Of a DNA stretch of 64,000 bases, positions 46,405 to 58,800 are shown in pieces. Below the pieces are notes generated by a model. It did no database searches, had not been told where the DNA came from, and saw nothing but the letters and a program-made list of their open reading frames with translations. Each line of letters starts with the position of its first letter. Position 1 is the stretch's first letter. Location: the NCBI GenBank assembly GCA_905221605.1, contig CAJNDS010000913.1:124501-188500 (forward strand). The letters run 5' to 3'. The position numbers were made by a program, and so were the translations under genes. Source of the DNA: Symbiodinium natans. Its lineage: Eukaryota; Sar; Dinophyceae; Suessiales; Symbiodiniaceae.

Positions 46405-49400
46405 AGTTCCTTCCCGCCTGGGCTGCGTGAGCCTCCGAAGCTCTTGTTGCAGCTGCCGTTGGCTTTGTCGGATGTCTGAGAGGCGTCGCCGGAGCTCCCC
46501 CATGTCCAGCGACTCGCGCAGCTCTGAGAAGCCGTATCCAACGGCTTCGCCGATGAGCCCCTGCAGGGCAGCCAGGCTGTCCTCCAGCACCTCCGCCTGC
46601 AGCGTGAAGTCTATATCATCATTTTCATGGAGAACGCTATAAGAACGCAGGAACTCAGCAAATGCGTCATATGAGAGAGAGAGAGAGCGATGGAGAGAGA
46701 GCGATGGAGAGAGAGAGAGAGAGCGCGAGCCGTGCAGGCCTGGTGCCCCACCTCCAGCTCCTCTGGCAGGTGCACAACATTTTTGTTGAACCGCTGCAAT
46801 CTCCCTTCTCAACTCTTCAAAAAAAAGCCTCTATTCGAGCTCCAAGAGAAACAGCTCCTCTCGATTCCTAGATCATGATGGGTTTTTTGAGTTTGTGTTG
46901 TCCTGGGGTCCTGGGGGCTCTCGATCTGGCTCAGAAGCCGGTCCAGGCGAGGACGGAGTTGGAGCTCCAAAGGCGACGGAGGGCTCCCAATGAGCGCTCT
47001 TTCGACGCCTTCTCGCTCCCTTTCGCCCCTTTCGCCTCTTGTTGGCGCTCGTCCTTGGCTTGGGAAGAGGCTGCTGCTTCGGCTGCTTGGGCTTGGGCTT
47101 CGCCCTTCTTCGAGCAGGGCCCGGAAGCACTCGGCGCAGCTCCTCAGCTGCGACTCCAGGATCTCCCGCAGCTGTCGGAGCTTCCCCTGATTCCCCAAAC
47201 TGAGGCTTCGGAGCTCCAGCTCGTTGCCCCTCTCCCCCCTCTCCCCTTTCTCCCCCCTCTCCTTCCTGGCCTCCTTCGGCCCCTCCTCGTTGCGGGCCTC
47301 CTCGTTGCGGGCCCTTTGGCGTCGAAGCTTCGACGTCTCCAAAGTCTCGAGCGTCTCGAGGAAGCGGCCCTCGAAGCCCTCGGGGCGCTTGAAGGGCAAC
47401 ACGCTGCTCGCGGCCACGGGCGCAGCGGCTGGGGCGACGCCGGCGGCGCCAGCGGCGCCGGCGCGGCCTGTGCCCTCTGCCAGGTCTCTGCACGTTCGCC
47501 GCGCCGCCTGCAGCTGAGACACGATGGTGCTTGTGTCCTGCCAGGGGATGCACTGGAGAAATGAACTGAAGCTCTACAATCTGAATTCCCGTCCTTGAGC
47601 TTCTGTTCACTGGCCATCCGCTGGATGCGTCTCGCCATGACCTTGTCCTCCTGGTTGAGAAAGTGGTGCTCATTAAAGGGCTTCTTCTGCGTGGCAGTCT
47701 TCTGGGCAATGCGCTTCCGCAGCCAGTAGGGCTTGTCACCCTCATCGTCACTGCTCGACTCCTCCCAGAACCAGCCAAGCATGCGGTAAAGCTCACGCAG
47801 CTCCATCTTCACAAGGCGGATCCGACCCTTGATCTTGGAGATCTTCTCTTGACAGACTTTGCTCTTCTTCATCAACTCCACCTGCGCACTCTAAAATTAC
47901 CCCCCCCCCCCCCCCCGAACTCAGCTGAGCGCCAGCTGAACCCGTTGAGTCCTTGCCCGCACCCTTTGTCAACTTGTTCTCATCCCCTCATCACTTTGCA
48001 GTGCTTTGAGCAACAAAAGGGGGGAGGCTCTCGAGGATCCATCAGAATACTTCATGGCGGGGCCCTCTTGCCAGTTGCCAATTCATTGCCCCGAATGCGG
48101 CCGTTGGCCCCCATGTCCTCCATTTACTCTATCTAAACTTATCTAAACCCAATCTCCCATCCCACAGCCTCAGGACTGGCATCTGAACCGGAACCGGGGG
48201 GTTGCTGGGTGTGCAAAAAGACTTGCAAACAAAACACCCCGCCCCACTACCACCCCTCCCCCCTCCATTGCTGGAAGTGGGGAGGTTCTCAAGCGGTGGC
48301 CTGCTCCTCGCCCAGCTCTCGCAGGCGGCCCGTGCGGGGGTCGGGAGGAGGGAGGCTCTGCTTCTCTTGGACGAGCTCCTGGACCACCTCCTTCGCCTGC
48401 TGAGCTGTGGCCTCCTCTTGACGAACCTCCTGAGTCAGCTGCTGTGCCTCCAGGAGAGATTCCCACCAAGAGGCAAACCACTGCAAGACTAACAGGACTA
48501 ACAGAAAAGAACATCATCTGTGAGCAGCAACAGCAACAGAAGAGATGGCGAGAGTGCTTCTGCGAACCGGCGCCTTCTCCGTGGCTTGCTCCGCCTCCAT
48601 GGCCAGCTGCTCCGCCTCTGCCTCCATGGCCTTGGCCGCCTCCATCTCAGAGAGGAACTCCTCGTCCATCTCCTCTCAGAGTTTCGGGGGGGCAAGGGGG
48701 AAGATATGGGAAGAATGACACAAGTACCACGAAGTACCACCATTGGGAGTGGTGCCCGTTGGCCAACTCCGGCAGTCGCTCGCCTGGTTGCTCTTGTGCT
48801 CCGCGCGTTGCAAGGGCTGCTCCAGCTCCTTCACCTCCTCCTTGGCCTGGGTGGCGGTCTTCTCCCAGCGCGCCAGCAGACTGCCGGGTCAGGGCTCAAC
48901 ATATGCAGCAACCAAGATGCAGCAAGTAACAGCAAGTATGCAACTCTGCGAAACTGCAGATTCCCCACAGCGCCTCTTGATCCGGGCCCTCTTCTGCCCC
49001 TCCATGTCTTGCTGCCGCGACTCCTTCTGCGACTTCAACTTTGCGATCCTGGGGGCTACAGTTGAAGGCTCAGAGCTCAAAAGAAGAAACCAAAGGGCAG
49101 CCGGGAGTCTTCTTGTCTTGCGAGAAGCCCTTCCGCAACTTCTTCAGCTCCGCCTGCCCCAGCGCTGGCAGCTTGAACAGAAACCTCCAATGCTAAGTCT
49201 GCTAAGTTGTGTGCTTTTATAAATCCAAACTGCTTTGACTATGCAGATCGTAAATTCGCGGTCTTCGTTGGTGACCTTTGGCGCTTCGACATGTGCTTCG
49301 TGCCTTGGAGGGTGCCTGCCCCTGCGCGGCAATGAACCTCTTAATCTCCTTCAGAGCTTCAGAGTACTTCAGAGTATACACATGTGTGTTGCACATTGAA

Positions 49401-49582
49401 GATCGTGTTTCATGGGTTTCGGCAAACGCTGGGCCCGGGCAGCGTTCCTCCTCTTCATCCCAGGCATCCGTAACACTGGAAGCGGCGCTCTCGCCTTCTG
49501 ACTCCGACTCCTGCCGCGTGCCCGTGAACGCCGCGCAGGCCGTGTCCGACACTCCGAGATTCTCCGAGCATCCCGTAACCAT
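46405..49582 (-). CDS. Large coiled-coil protein, multi-exon
   Basis: Heptad-rich - strand exons in order: about 49582-49225 (acidic, then YSEALKEIKRFIAAQGQ), about 49060-48965 (RIAKLKSQKESRQQDMEGQK), about 48880-48760 (LLARWEKTATQAKEEVKELE), about 48675-48570 (EEMDEEFLSEMEAAKAMEAE), about 48480-48290 (WWESLLEAQQLTQEVRQEEA), 47881-about 47590 (VELMKKSKVCQEKISKIKGR; starts after GCGCAG), about 47515-46880 (SKLRRQRARNEEARNEEGPK; GNQGKLRQLREILESQLRSC) and about 46665-46405 (DSLAALQGLIGEAVGYGFSE; ELRRRLSDIRQSQRQLQQEL). Runs of Glu/Lys/Gln/Leu in heptads indicate a long rod or scaffold. I cannot name a family; centrosomal or flagellar structural proteins often look like this, but nothing specific shows it. 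Both ends are unresolved. Confidence 0.5.
46672..46725. repeat. GA-rich microsatellite
   Basis: GA runs broken by GCGATG units, at the edge of a coiled-coil exon. Confidence 0.9.
47900..47916. repeat. Poly-C run of 17
   Basis: Homopolymer just 5' (on the - strand) of the exon starting at 47881. Confidence 0.95.
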
Positions 49583-49623
49583 GCTCTCGCCATGCTCTCA
49601 CCATGCTCTCGCCATGCTCTCGC
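49580..49623. repeat. 11-base minisatellite, four copies
   Basis: CCATGCTCTCG/CCATGCTCTCA repeated head to tail four times, next to the acidic exon at 49582-49225. Confidence 0.9.
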
Positions 49624-50231
49624 CTCCTCGTCCTCGTCGTCCTCCTCCTCAATCCTTGAACTTGAGAATCCCCAACAGGAGCAGTCTGGCATGGTGACAT
49701 GCCGTGGTACCGGAATGTACCGGGACACGGTTCTCAGATCTCAGTGCCGTGCTCAGACTCGGAGTCGGGAGGAATCTCCGGATCGGGCTCCTGCACATCA
49801 ACATCGAGGAAACCCTTTGCGCCCGACACGGAGGGACCCCGGTCTCCTGCAGCTTGGTGACGGCAGTCACATGTCTCCTCCACTGCTGTTCTGTGCTTCG
49901 TTTCTCTTGCTTCAAAGGAGCGGGTGTGTGGTAGGAAGCCAAGGAAGCCACCGGCAGAACAAAGGACCCTTTCCATTGAAAAATGGGTAGCCATGTGTAT
50001 TCCAAGATGCCGCAGAAGGGCTCAATAGGAATTGCAGGAACCCATCAATGTTTTTAGAGCCGAGAAATTCTGTGGAAACGTCATATCGGGCTCATGGACC
50101 TCAATAGGGGTTTCGGGGACTTCCAACAAATGGAGAACATCATCATGGAATGAAAATGGATAGAAAGGCACGCTTTCTTTGCACAGCAAGGCCAGGGGCC
50201 GCAAATTGGGGGGAGGCGCCTCCATCAGCAC

Positions 50232-50271
50232 CCTAAACCCCCTAAATTCCCTAAATTCCCTAAATCCCTAC
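50232..50271 (-). repeat. Telomere-like tract (CCCTAAA type)
   Basis: Five near-copies of CCCTAAA/TCCCTAAAT in a row, the complement of TTTAGGG. Confidence 0.5.
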
Positions 50272-50299
50272 GTTTCTAGGAGCGTTTCGATGCCTTAGG

Positions 50300-52960
50300 C
50301 TGATTCGCTGGGCCCCGGGCTCGTTGAAGGAGCTGATGGCAGCCAGCTTCCTGGCGATGTCCTCAGGGGGTAGGGGAAGCGTTTGAAGGCCCTTGAAGGC
50401 GGGGCCATCCCCTCGCGAAGGCCACTCCTCACAACCCAGAAAAGGTGCCTCCTAGCGACCATATTTTGGCAATAGTGTTGCATGATCTTGCCCAACATAC
50501 CCCAACTCGACAGCGCCCAGGCCCTCGTATGCTCAATTCGGGGCCTCCTGAACAGCCTCGACTCGGGCGTCGGCTTCCTCCAAGAGATGCCTCGTGAGAG
50601 CTCCGGGGGGCGCACGCGCGCTCTCTATCTCTCTCTATCTCTCTCTTCTTCTGCTTCTCCTTCTCTCTCTCTCTCTCTCTGCACTGTTCTGTACTCGCCG
50701 CACTATGCAAAAACTCGGACGACAAGCGAGAGTGTTCCTGCAGCAGCTTTGAGCCAGAGGCCGTGTTTTTTGTTTCTTTCTCTCTCTCGCCTTTATGTTG
50801 TGTGCGTGCAACCGCGCGTGATTATGTTCTGACTCTCCGAGGGGCATTCGCATCATCTCCGCCTCCAAGTCCTCCACGACGGGCTGCAACCTCTCAGCAA
50901 AAGGAGAGGAGAGCCGAGAGGAGAGATCCGAGAGGAGAGATCCGAGAGGAGAGAGGAGAGCCCACACTCGGAGCCCACACTCTGAGCCCTGTGCCCTTCT
51001 CGCGGACCAATCTCTCTCAGAGCTTGTATCGTTTAGAGAGCGCTGAGGCCACAGCTCGTCAATCTGATCCCACAAGCCACGGGTGATCTGAGAGCAGACG
51101 AGGGTGGAGCCCGCTTCCGCATGCACACAGACAGAACCGCACTTCCACAGGATTCCACAGGCATCCTAGGGCTCTAACTGCGTTTTCGACGGTCCGGCGG
51201 GTGGAGACATCCTGCGCAGCAGGTATAGTAAGCTTCTGAGAAAGTGCTGAGAGTCAAGGTCACACGAGGCCACACGGCCGACCCTTGTTCACAATAGCAT
51301 GATTATTTTGTGTTATTGACGCGGGTGGGGCACCAGGCATAAACATGGCACAGTGCAGCGTTCTGTGGGTGCTGCTAGTAGCCGCTACGTGGGCCACGTG
51401 CACCAGCTCCGCATTCCACGCGTGGAGCTGCAGTGTGTTGCTGCTGCCGGCTGTCCGGAAAAGCATCAACGACGATCTCGCCGATCTCGGTGGTCTGCAT
51501 GTACTTCAGAGCATAAGCCAGCAGGTTTCTCCTAGGCCCAGGCAGAAAAGCAAATTGACACGGAAGAAGCGCTACCGATCGCTACACAGTAACTGATCAG
51601 TAACTGCAATGTCTCATGCCGCTCATGCCGTTCAATCCCTGCGGATCTGAGCCTCGCGCCAGTTCTTGCCGCCAAGAAGATCGAGGCGTTCTTGCAGAAG
51701 CCGGATCTCTTCAAGGAGGTGGCCCTCACGGCCGAAATTGCAAAACGGCAAAGGGGCAAACAAGCACTGAAAGAACAAGACCAGAGAATATGCGCCGCGT
51801 CTGAGAACGAAGACTGAGCCGCGAGCCGAGAAGCCCGCGCTCGCCTTCGTGATGCACTCCAGCGTGTGGTCCTGGGAAGGCTCAGAAGCTGAAAAGATCT
51901 GAGAAGGGTGGAGGCGCCACGAGAAGAAAACTAGCCGAGCACGGGGACCAACAGGGCCCCAAAAGCAGCCTCTTCTGCCTCTCTGCCTGATTCAGCCCCC
52001 TTCCGAAAGCTTTTGTTCTTCCGAGCATCGTCGAAGTACATCTCGGGCACGAAGAATCGGACAGGACCTGCAATCCAAAGCGACAGTAAGCGGAGAACTT
52101 GAACGACTGAGCCCTTTTCGGGGACCGCGCAGGGCTCATCAGGGATGGCTGCTATCTCCTTGCGCTGGACACAGAGTCGCAAACCAATTCAAGGCTGAGC
52201 TGGTCTGGAGGCGTTGAAACCCTCTTAGTCCTCCTCAACTTCGGCTGCCCTGCGTACTCTGCCCACCAACCTTGGGTCAGCGCCAACAGAGCCAACAGAG
52301 CGCAGAGCCAGCAGAGCCAACAGAGCCACCAGGCCACGCGGCCAGGTCACATGGAACCTACGCAGCGGGACTCTCTCGAAGCCTTCTAAGGGCACGTCCC
52401 TCGGAGCTTCCACAGATCCACCAGGAAGGCCAGGCGTGTCTCTTCCATGACCTTCTTGGCTTTCCTGTGTGGTAAAGGGCATTGCGGCATTGCGGCATTG
52501 TATTTCCTGTGTGGTCTTCCAAAGAGACTTCGCCTCGGCTTCCCAGCCGAGAAGCATCTAGAACAAAGAGACCAGGTTCCAGTCACCGGTCTGCACCCCC
52601 AATCCGCCACGGGGTTTCCACGCTGTGGGCCCTTAGACCACGCCAAAAACCACCCTCTTCCCGTTCCTGGGGTCCCCCTGAGTTTTGGCCTGGCTGACCC
52701 GCTCCCCTCTCGGACGGTGCACACGCACCAGCCCGGCTGTCGAGGCGGCGCGCATTTCACACGCACATTGTAACACCCCAGAACAATTTTGTGGAAACAT
52801 GTCTGATTAGAACGTGCTCGTGCCCGAATCGCAGGGGCAATCTGGGGGAAGCTCCCTGGGAAGCGCCTGAAACGCTTGTGCCGCATCATTTGCGACTCGG
52901 TCACCAGGTTCACGAGGTCGGCGCTGATCAGGAAGCGCCTCTGCCGGATATGCTATGTCT
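50300..52960 (-). CDS. Assorted short exons, gene(s) not identified
   Basis: Coding-like - strand pieces: about 52960-52800 (RRFLISADLVNLVTESQMMR), about 52460-52390 (RKAKKVMEETRLAFLVDLWK), about 52065-51935 (GPVRFFVPEMYFDDARKNKS), about 51735-51640 (EGHLLEEIRLLQERLDLLGG), about 51095-51040 (RGLWDQIDELWPQRSL), about 50895-50835 (RLQPVVEDLEAEMMRMPLGE) and about 50400-50290 (LPLPPEDIARKLAAISSFNE). The sixth and fourth are coiled-coil-like. They may be the 5' part of the 46-49 kb coiled-coil gene or a separate one. Confidence 0.35.
50620..50680. repeat. CT-rich microsatellite
   Basis: CTCTCTAT and CT units in two runs. Confidence 0.9.
50914..50960. repeat. 15-base tandem repeat, about three copies
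   Basis: GAGAGGAGAGATCCG repeated head to tail. Purine-rich. Confidence 0.8.
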
Positions 52961-53552
52961 CAGAAAGCTGCCCCCGGTTCGATGAGCTTGAAGTGACTCT
53001 GTAAAGTTGCAGAGTCTTCAGAAACTGAAGATCAAGCTTGGCAGCTCAGAAGGCACGCGCCCACTGGGGATGGCACATTGTGTTGGCACGCTTCGACCAT
53101 GTTTCTGGATCCAGGTAAACTTCCTCAGTGCTGCGGCGTCTGTTGTCCAAGCGTGGCCCCGGCACGCATGCGCAAAACACACGGCATCGTGGGAATGACA
53201 TATCGCGTTACTCCGGAAAAAACGGTTTTCTGCAGCCGCTGGCCCTGGCCAAAATAAAGGAAGCGTCTCTTGAAGTAGATTTAATTGCTCTGGCAGGTGC
53301 GCTGAGGCCAAAAACTTTCATAATCCCTTGCCTCGGCTTCTGGCGGAGAGGCGTCTAGGATCTGAAAACTAATGACAATGAGCAAAATCACAGGACGGAA
53401 ACAAGCAAACTTTTACGCTCATGTTAAACAGGTCTGAGTTCTTTTTGTCGCGCGTTTTTCTTTGTTGCAGGTGCGGGTCGCAATTTTTGTTTTTTGCTGC
53501 GGGTGCGGGCTTGTTTTTTATTGCTTTTTTTGGGGGGGCGGGTTTGGAGTGC

Positions 53553-53565
53553 GGGGGGGGGGGGG
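53553..53565. repeat. Poly-G run
   Basis: Thirteen G, within a T/G-rich stretch (about 53435-53570). Confidence 0.95.
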
Positions 53566-53793
53566 TTTGTACTCTTCATAAGGACACACACGCTCGCATG
53601 ATGGCTTTCAAAAGGACTCGTATGCTTTGACGCAAGTTTGCGTGGCGTAGCAAAACACAATACAAAACAAATCGGATGAGCCTTTGTCACATGTTGATGG
53701 TCATTTGTTGGATTCCATCTTTGCCTGAGCGCACCAGGCCAACGTTCCTCTGTCTTTGTTACCCCAGGCCTGAGCCCCCTGAAGAACTTCGAC

Positions 53794-53818
53794 TTCTCTC
53801 TCTCTCTCTCTCTCTCTT
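53794..53818. repeat. CT microsatellite
   Basis: About twelve CT units. Confidence 0.95.
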
Positions 53819-53999
53819 GTTTCCTGCAAGTTTCTTCCCTCCCTAGAAAGCTCAGTCGATGTGGTAGATGCCGTGTGGAGACCAGATTGATCGGAAGGTG
53901 TACATCTTCATACGCACGTCAGAACATTGCTCTTGGACTACCTCTGCTGGTGCGGGCCAGGGGTCATGTCTCTGTGTGTGTGTGGAGAGAGTTCAATTT

Positions 54000-55665
54000 C
54001 GAGAAGGAACGGCTTTCGGATGCTGCTGCTCCTTGCTGCTCCTTGCCTGACATGCCTCCCACAATCCTTCGTAACGCAACTCTTGCAGCCGAGTATCCTT
54101 GTAGGAAACCTTCTGGGACAACGGGTCCACGAAGCTGACATCTACGGTGCCAACCTGAAGGCTAAGCTCCCCAAGATTTTCTGGAGAGATGTGCAACACA
54201 TTGCAACACCACGCAGTGCTTCTCTGCGAGAAAACAGAGGGGTCACTGAGGTCGCCCACTTTTGTCTCCTCTTCCTTCTTCTTCGGGCTGAAGCTTGCAT
54301 ACTTGGGCGTCCGTGCCTGAGATGCACAAAACGTCCACGAGCTGGGGGTACTTGCACTCAAACAGCAGAGTCACACAGCTGAACCCTGGGGGCATGTTGA
54401 TGGCTGACGGAGGGTGTGCAGTGTACAGAGTTGAGGGCACTAGAGACGACCCGTGTCTTCCGCAATATTCTAAGGCGGCTGAAGGCTGTGCGTCGGAGTC
54501 GCTGGAGTCGCTGCATCATCTTCAACCATCAGCAGCGACCGCCTTTGGACCACTTTCTGCTCTCTCGGGGGGAGCGTGTGCCGCTCGTGTCTCGCTTGTC
54601 TCGCTGTCTCGCGCTCCCTTCGGCTCTCCGCGCCTGGTCTCTGCGAAGTCTCTGGGCCAGCCATGTGGAGCTCGACTTACACAACGGCAATATCTGACAA
54701 ATATACGGCAAGACGCCCTTGCTAAGCTTGAGTTGGAATGAAGGCCTACAGGGCCTACAGGACATGCACGCAATGCTTTCATCATAACTCCATGTCCAAC
54801 CCCCGCCTTTGCGAGCCAGTCGAGAAGCAAAAGGGCGCAAGAATGACCGGAAATGACCGGAATGATGGCAACGATTCCAAGAATGATTGGGACCATATGC
54901 GCTCGTCAGGCCTTCAGGATTTCATCCCGGACCTCCGGTATTTGAGCCATGGAACAAAGGTATTGGCACCCGTACCTGATGAAACATGCAGCACGTCGTG
55001 GTACATCGTAGCGCTCTGAGCAGTCGCCGGTGCGTCCACATGGGATGCTCTCTCTATCGCTTGTAACAGAGACCTTATTGAAGGGGGCACTGCTGCAGAA
55101 AGTTGTCCTGCGGGAACTGGTTCATCTGCCTAAAGAAGTGTAACACAGTGTTGCAAGTGTAGGCAACGATCAAGGCAGGCCCTCATGAGGCTGCGGCTTG
55201 ATGACAATCGGAATACTTCCCAGGTGGTGCAATTCCCGCATGTGCTGGCAGCCACGGGAAGCTGGGCAATCGGTTCACACAGCAGCGGACTAAAAGCAGA
55301 GAGCCTCCGTGCTGGTGTTGGCTGCATGGGACAGGAACCTTGGCATTCGCAAAGTGCCGGGGGGCCCTAAATGATGGCATCATTGATGGGCATCACCAAA
55401 ATGGGCAAATGGTATGAGAGTCAGATAGAGTCAGTGAAAAGGGGGACGCGGCTGGACCCCATACCGGCCGACGCCGGGATCCTCCGAGGCTCCGCAACGC
55501 TCAAAGTCTTGCGGGGAGTTCTTAATTTAAGGCAGACAAAATGTTTTTGCACATTCAGAAGTACAGTTCTGTGCAGCACCGAAGTGCTTGCCGCCTCAGG
55601 GAACTGTTGCATGGCGTGGAGAACGGGCGGAAAGCCCCCCGTCTGGTAAACATCCTCACGGAATA
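54000..55665 (-). CDS. Second group of armadillo-type exons
   Basis: In - strand order: about 55665-55565 (YQTGGFPPVLHAMQQFPEAA), about 54985-54907 (YGCQYLCSMAQIPEVRDEIL, then K at a donor AAG|GC), about 54830-54750 (AKAGVGHGVMMKALRACPVG), about 54370-54300 (LLFECKYPQLVDVLCISGTD) and about 54215-54020 (VGTVDVSFVDPLSQKVSYKD). The first three follow armadillo spacing ('aGG-x-x-x-VL-x-AM-x-x-x-P'). The last two are coding-like but of no recognised type. The group lies upstream of the 46-51 kb coiled-coil exons and may be a second armadillo gene or the 5' part of one very large gene. Confidence 0.45.
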
Positions 55666-55849
55666 CGAGGGCTGGAAAGCGGGCCGGGAGACATCTGTTT
55701 ACGCCCTGGCTCAGGCTACTGTTGTGCTCAGTCCTGCATTCGCGTGGGGTCGGAGCCCCAGTACCTCAAAAATGGGCTTTGTCGAGATACTGAAGTGCAG
55801 CGTAGTGACACAGTGTAGAATCAGCCCAGGTGCGACAATACACGCAAGC

Positions 55850-58800
55850 CCTGCTGGTTGGAGAAGAGGTCTTCCGGATTGCCCGTCATCGCCGTGACCC
55901 TGACAAAGAACGGATAATCAAACCGATGCCAGCAACTGAGAACTGAGCATCTTCGAGGACAAGTAAGGACAGCTCGCTGGGTGAACTCCCTGTCCGTACT
56001 TGTGGACGACGGTGTAGACCTTTCGATGCCGACTCGACTTCCACTTGTCCAAATGTTCAGAGATGTGACATCTGCTCCCTCCTGGTCGTCGCTGATCGGG
56101 GCAACTTGCTGCAGCAGCATGAAGCCCTGGCCGGAGCCACGCAAAAGGGAGCAACAGACCGCCACCCACACACGGCGCGCGCAGACTCGCCTGCTGAAGG
56201 CCCTGGCCCTGCTGCCTCTCACTGAGGGGGCTACCAAAAAATGGGAAAAAGGGGAAACACCATCGCCCCCCCCACGCGCCGCAGCCGCTGGCCTGAGGTT
56301 CTGGACCTGGTCGGTCAGCTTCTGGATGTGGGTCTGGTAGTTCTGGATGTTGCTGTCAGGTGGTTGTGCGAGATTTCAAGCGTGGGCTCTCTTGGCTCAG
56401 CTACAGTCAGCAAGCAGCACACACGGCTCCAATGGTGCCTCTGGTACCACGCGCCAGCATCAAAGCCGTCCGGCATGTGAACCTCTGGTTCTTGTGTCTC
56501 TCCGCCTCTTGCCCCACTGCACCGCAGCAACTGCCTCGAACACAGGCCCTCCTGCAGGCAGAGCGGACATGTACCTCTCCAAGATTCGGATTCGAGCGCT
56601 TTTCGACGCAGCAAAGGGGGCACTGAGCCAAGTCTTGGTCGCTCTGCAGCCTGCTTAAGACCTGGCTGCTCCAGCCTGAGAGAGCTGAAAGAGGGGCTGA
56701 AAGAGGGGACTTTATTGGAAGGAAGCTGAGTCTGCTGAGTGCTGTTCCGGTGGGGGGCCCGCTGCAGCTGTACATCTGGAGCTTGGTGAACTCCCTGAGC
56801 AAAAGGATTTTGCATATTCCAAGCAGACCCAAGCCATCTCAAAAGACGTCTCAAAATCTCAAATCGATGCCTGAGGATGTAGGCGAACTCCTCTCAGAAA
56901 AGAATCTTCGAGCGCGCTCTGAGAATTCTGAGAACCTTCCCCCGAATTGTCGTGCTTGTCTTGAGGCAAAGATGAGAGGAGTCCGGAGGGACAAAAAGTC
57001 TGCTCATAGAGGCGAAGAAGTGAGGCTAAATTGGGCCGACCCACGGCTAGGCCCATCTCCTCCACGCAGGAATTGATCTCTGAAAATTTACAGCACAAAA
57101 TACGGTATAAATTTTCAGAAGGCTGATAAGGCTTCTGTCAAAAGAGCAAGCAAAAGCAGTTTCGGGCGCGGCTGCCAATCGGGGGTCCCTGTTGGCGATT
57201 CCGTTCAGCGCGTCCATCGTGGAGATAAGGTTGGGCAGATCGATCTGAGGCAATGGGCTTCTGACGCTCTTGCCCTCTCTCTTGCTCTCGTGCTGCTCTC
57301 TCTCTCTCTCTCTTGCTCTCTCTTGCTCTCTTGTTTTTCTTGCTTCTCTGTCTCTCTCCATGCTTCTCCATTTTTGTCTCCTGGGAGTTAGCCACGCTCT
57401 TTGGCCTCCACCGTGTAGCGCACGTACAAGTCGAAGCGGTACCTTTGGAAGAACGCAAAAATGATAGAGAATGAGAGGCGGATCTGATGTTGATTGATCT
57501 GGTCAACCGGCCGCTTTGCCGCCGAGTCTAGGCTTGGGGCTTCATTGATGCCGAGAGAGGGGTCCTGGGCCGGGAGGAAACCAAAAACACAGAGAACAAC
57601 TTCACGAAAAAGCTCCACTCACAGAGGGCACACATGGGGGGTGTCAGGCACCGAGGCGCCGGCCGAGAGGGGCAGCAGCGGCGGCGAAGAAGCGCTACTC
57701 TCTCCTTCTCTCCCTCTTTGGTCTCTTTGCTGGTCTGCTCTGTGGAGCCTCCTCTGACTCGCGAAGGCCTCTTGTTGTGTAATGCGAGATGTCAAAAAAC
57801 ATGCGGCTTTTTTTTTGGCAGCTTTGTAGCGCGTGTGAGCTCTGTGAGCTGCTGCCACATGCTTCGTGGCCCCCTGAAGCCCCGATCGACGCTGAGAATC
57901 ACTGATAGTCATGCTTCCTCAAGCTAGTTGCGGTTCGGGGCAGATCTAAGTTTATATCATATGAATAACAAAAGCAGCTTTCTAACGGCTGCACAAATTG
58001 GCAAGCTTGGGCCAGCGACACAGAGCACACTGAGAATCGGCATCCGCGCGATCGAAGAATCGAGCGCGAAATTCTCGGACGGGCCGCTGCCCAATGCAGC
58101 CGACATGGCCCTGACACGGCCATTGCCTTGCTTGCCTCTGCCTTTCTCTTTTTCACGTCCTGAAGTAAACAGAGTGCGTCCCACGGGCGCATCGGAGTTA
58201 TCCTGCAATATTGCTCCAAGCTCCTGCAGCTTTGCCTTGAGCTCTTTTGACTCTTTGACCTTGGCATCTTCGCCGCCTCCTGGTGCGTCCTCTGGGGTGA
58301 CGACCGAGTCTCTGCCGTGCTGCAACTGTGCTACAACCGTGCTACACACGGGGCGCTCTGAGGTGGGGTGAGCCCGCTCTATTCCGCTACTCCCTGAAGA
58401 CCAGCTGCTGCCAGTCTCTCAAAGCAAAGTACAAGCACATGCCGGGGCCTTCTTTGAGACGTCCGGGGCGCTGGAACCGCTGGGACCGCTCGGCCCGGGA
58501 GCTTCGCCCTTCTTGTGGGCCTCGGATTGCCGAGAAAAGGGGAGGTATGGAGAAGAGGCTCCTCTCCACTTTGTGGGGGGGGGGGGACTTGTGGGGGACT
58601 TGTGGGGGGGGGGGGGGGTGGGGGTGTGGGGGCCTTCTTGGCTTTCTTGATGGCTGACTTGAGAGCCCGCTCGGCCGCTGAGATCTCCTCACAGAACTGT
58701 CTGTCATCTAGTCATGGAACTTTTGGGTAAGTGCAGCAGAGAGCCCAAAATGTAAATGTATGGCATCATCATCTGCTTTCACCGCTGTGCTCAGAGATAT

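Noticed and set aside
46875-47564. 229-codon + strand frame, Leu/Ala-rich
   Set aside because: Mirror of the large charged coiled-coil exon on the - strand.
51650-51816. + strand frame with AKKIEAFLQKPDLFKEVALT
   Set aside because: The - strand reads LLEEIRLLQERLDLLGG over the same bases with splice-like borders and agrees with the direction of the neighbours. The + reading is not excluded.
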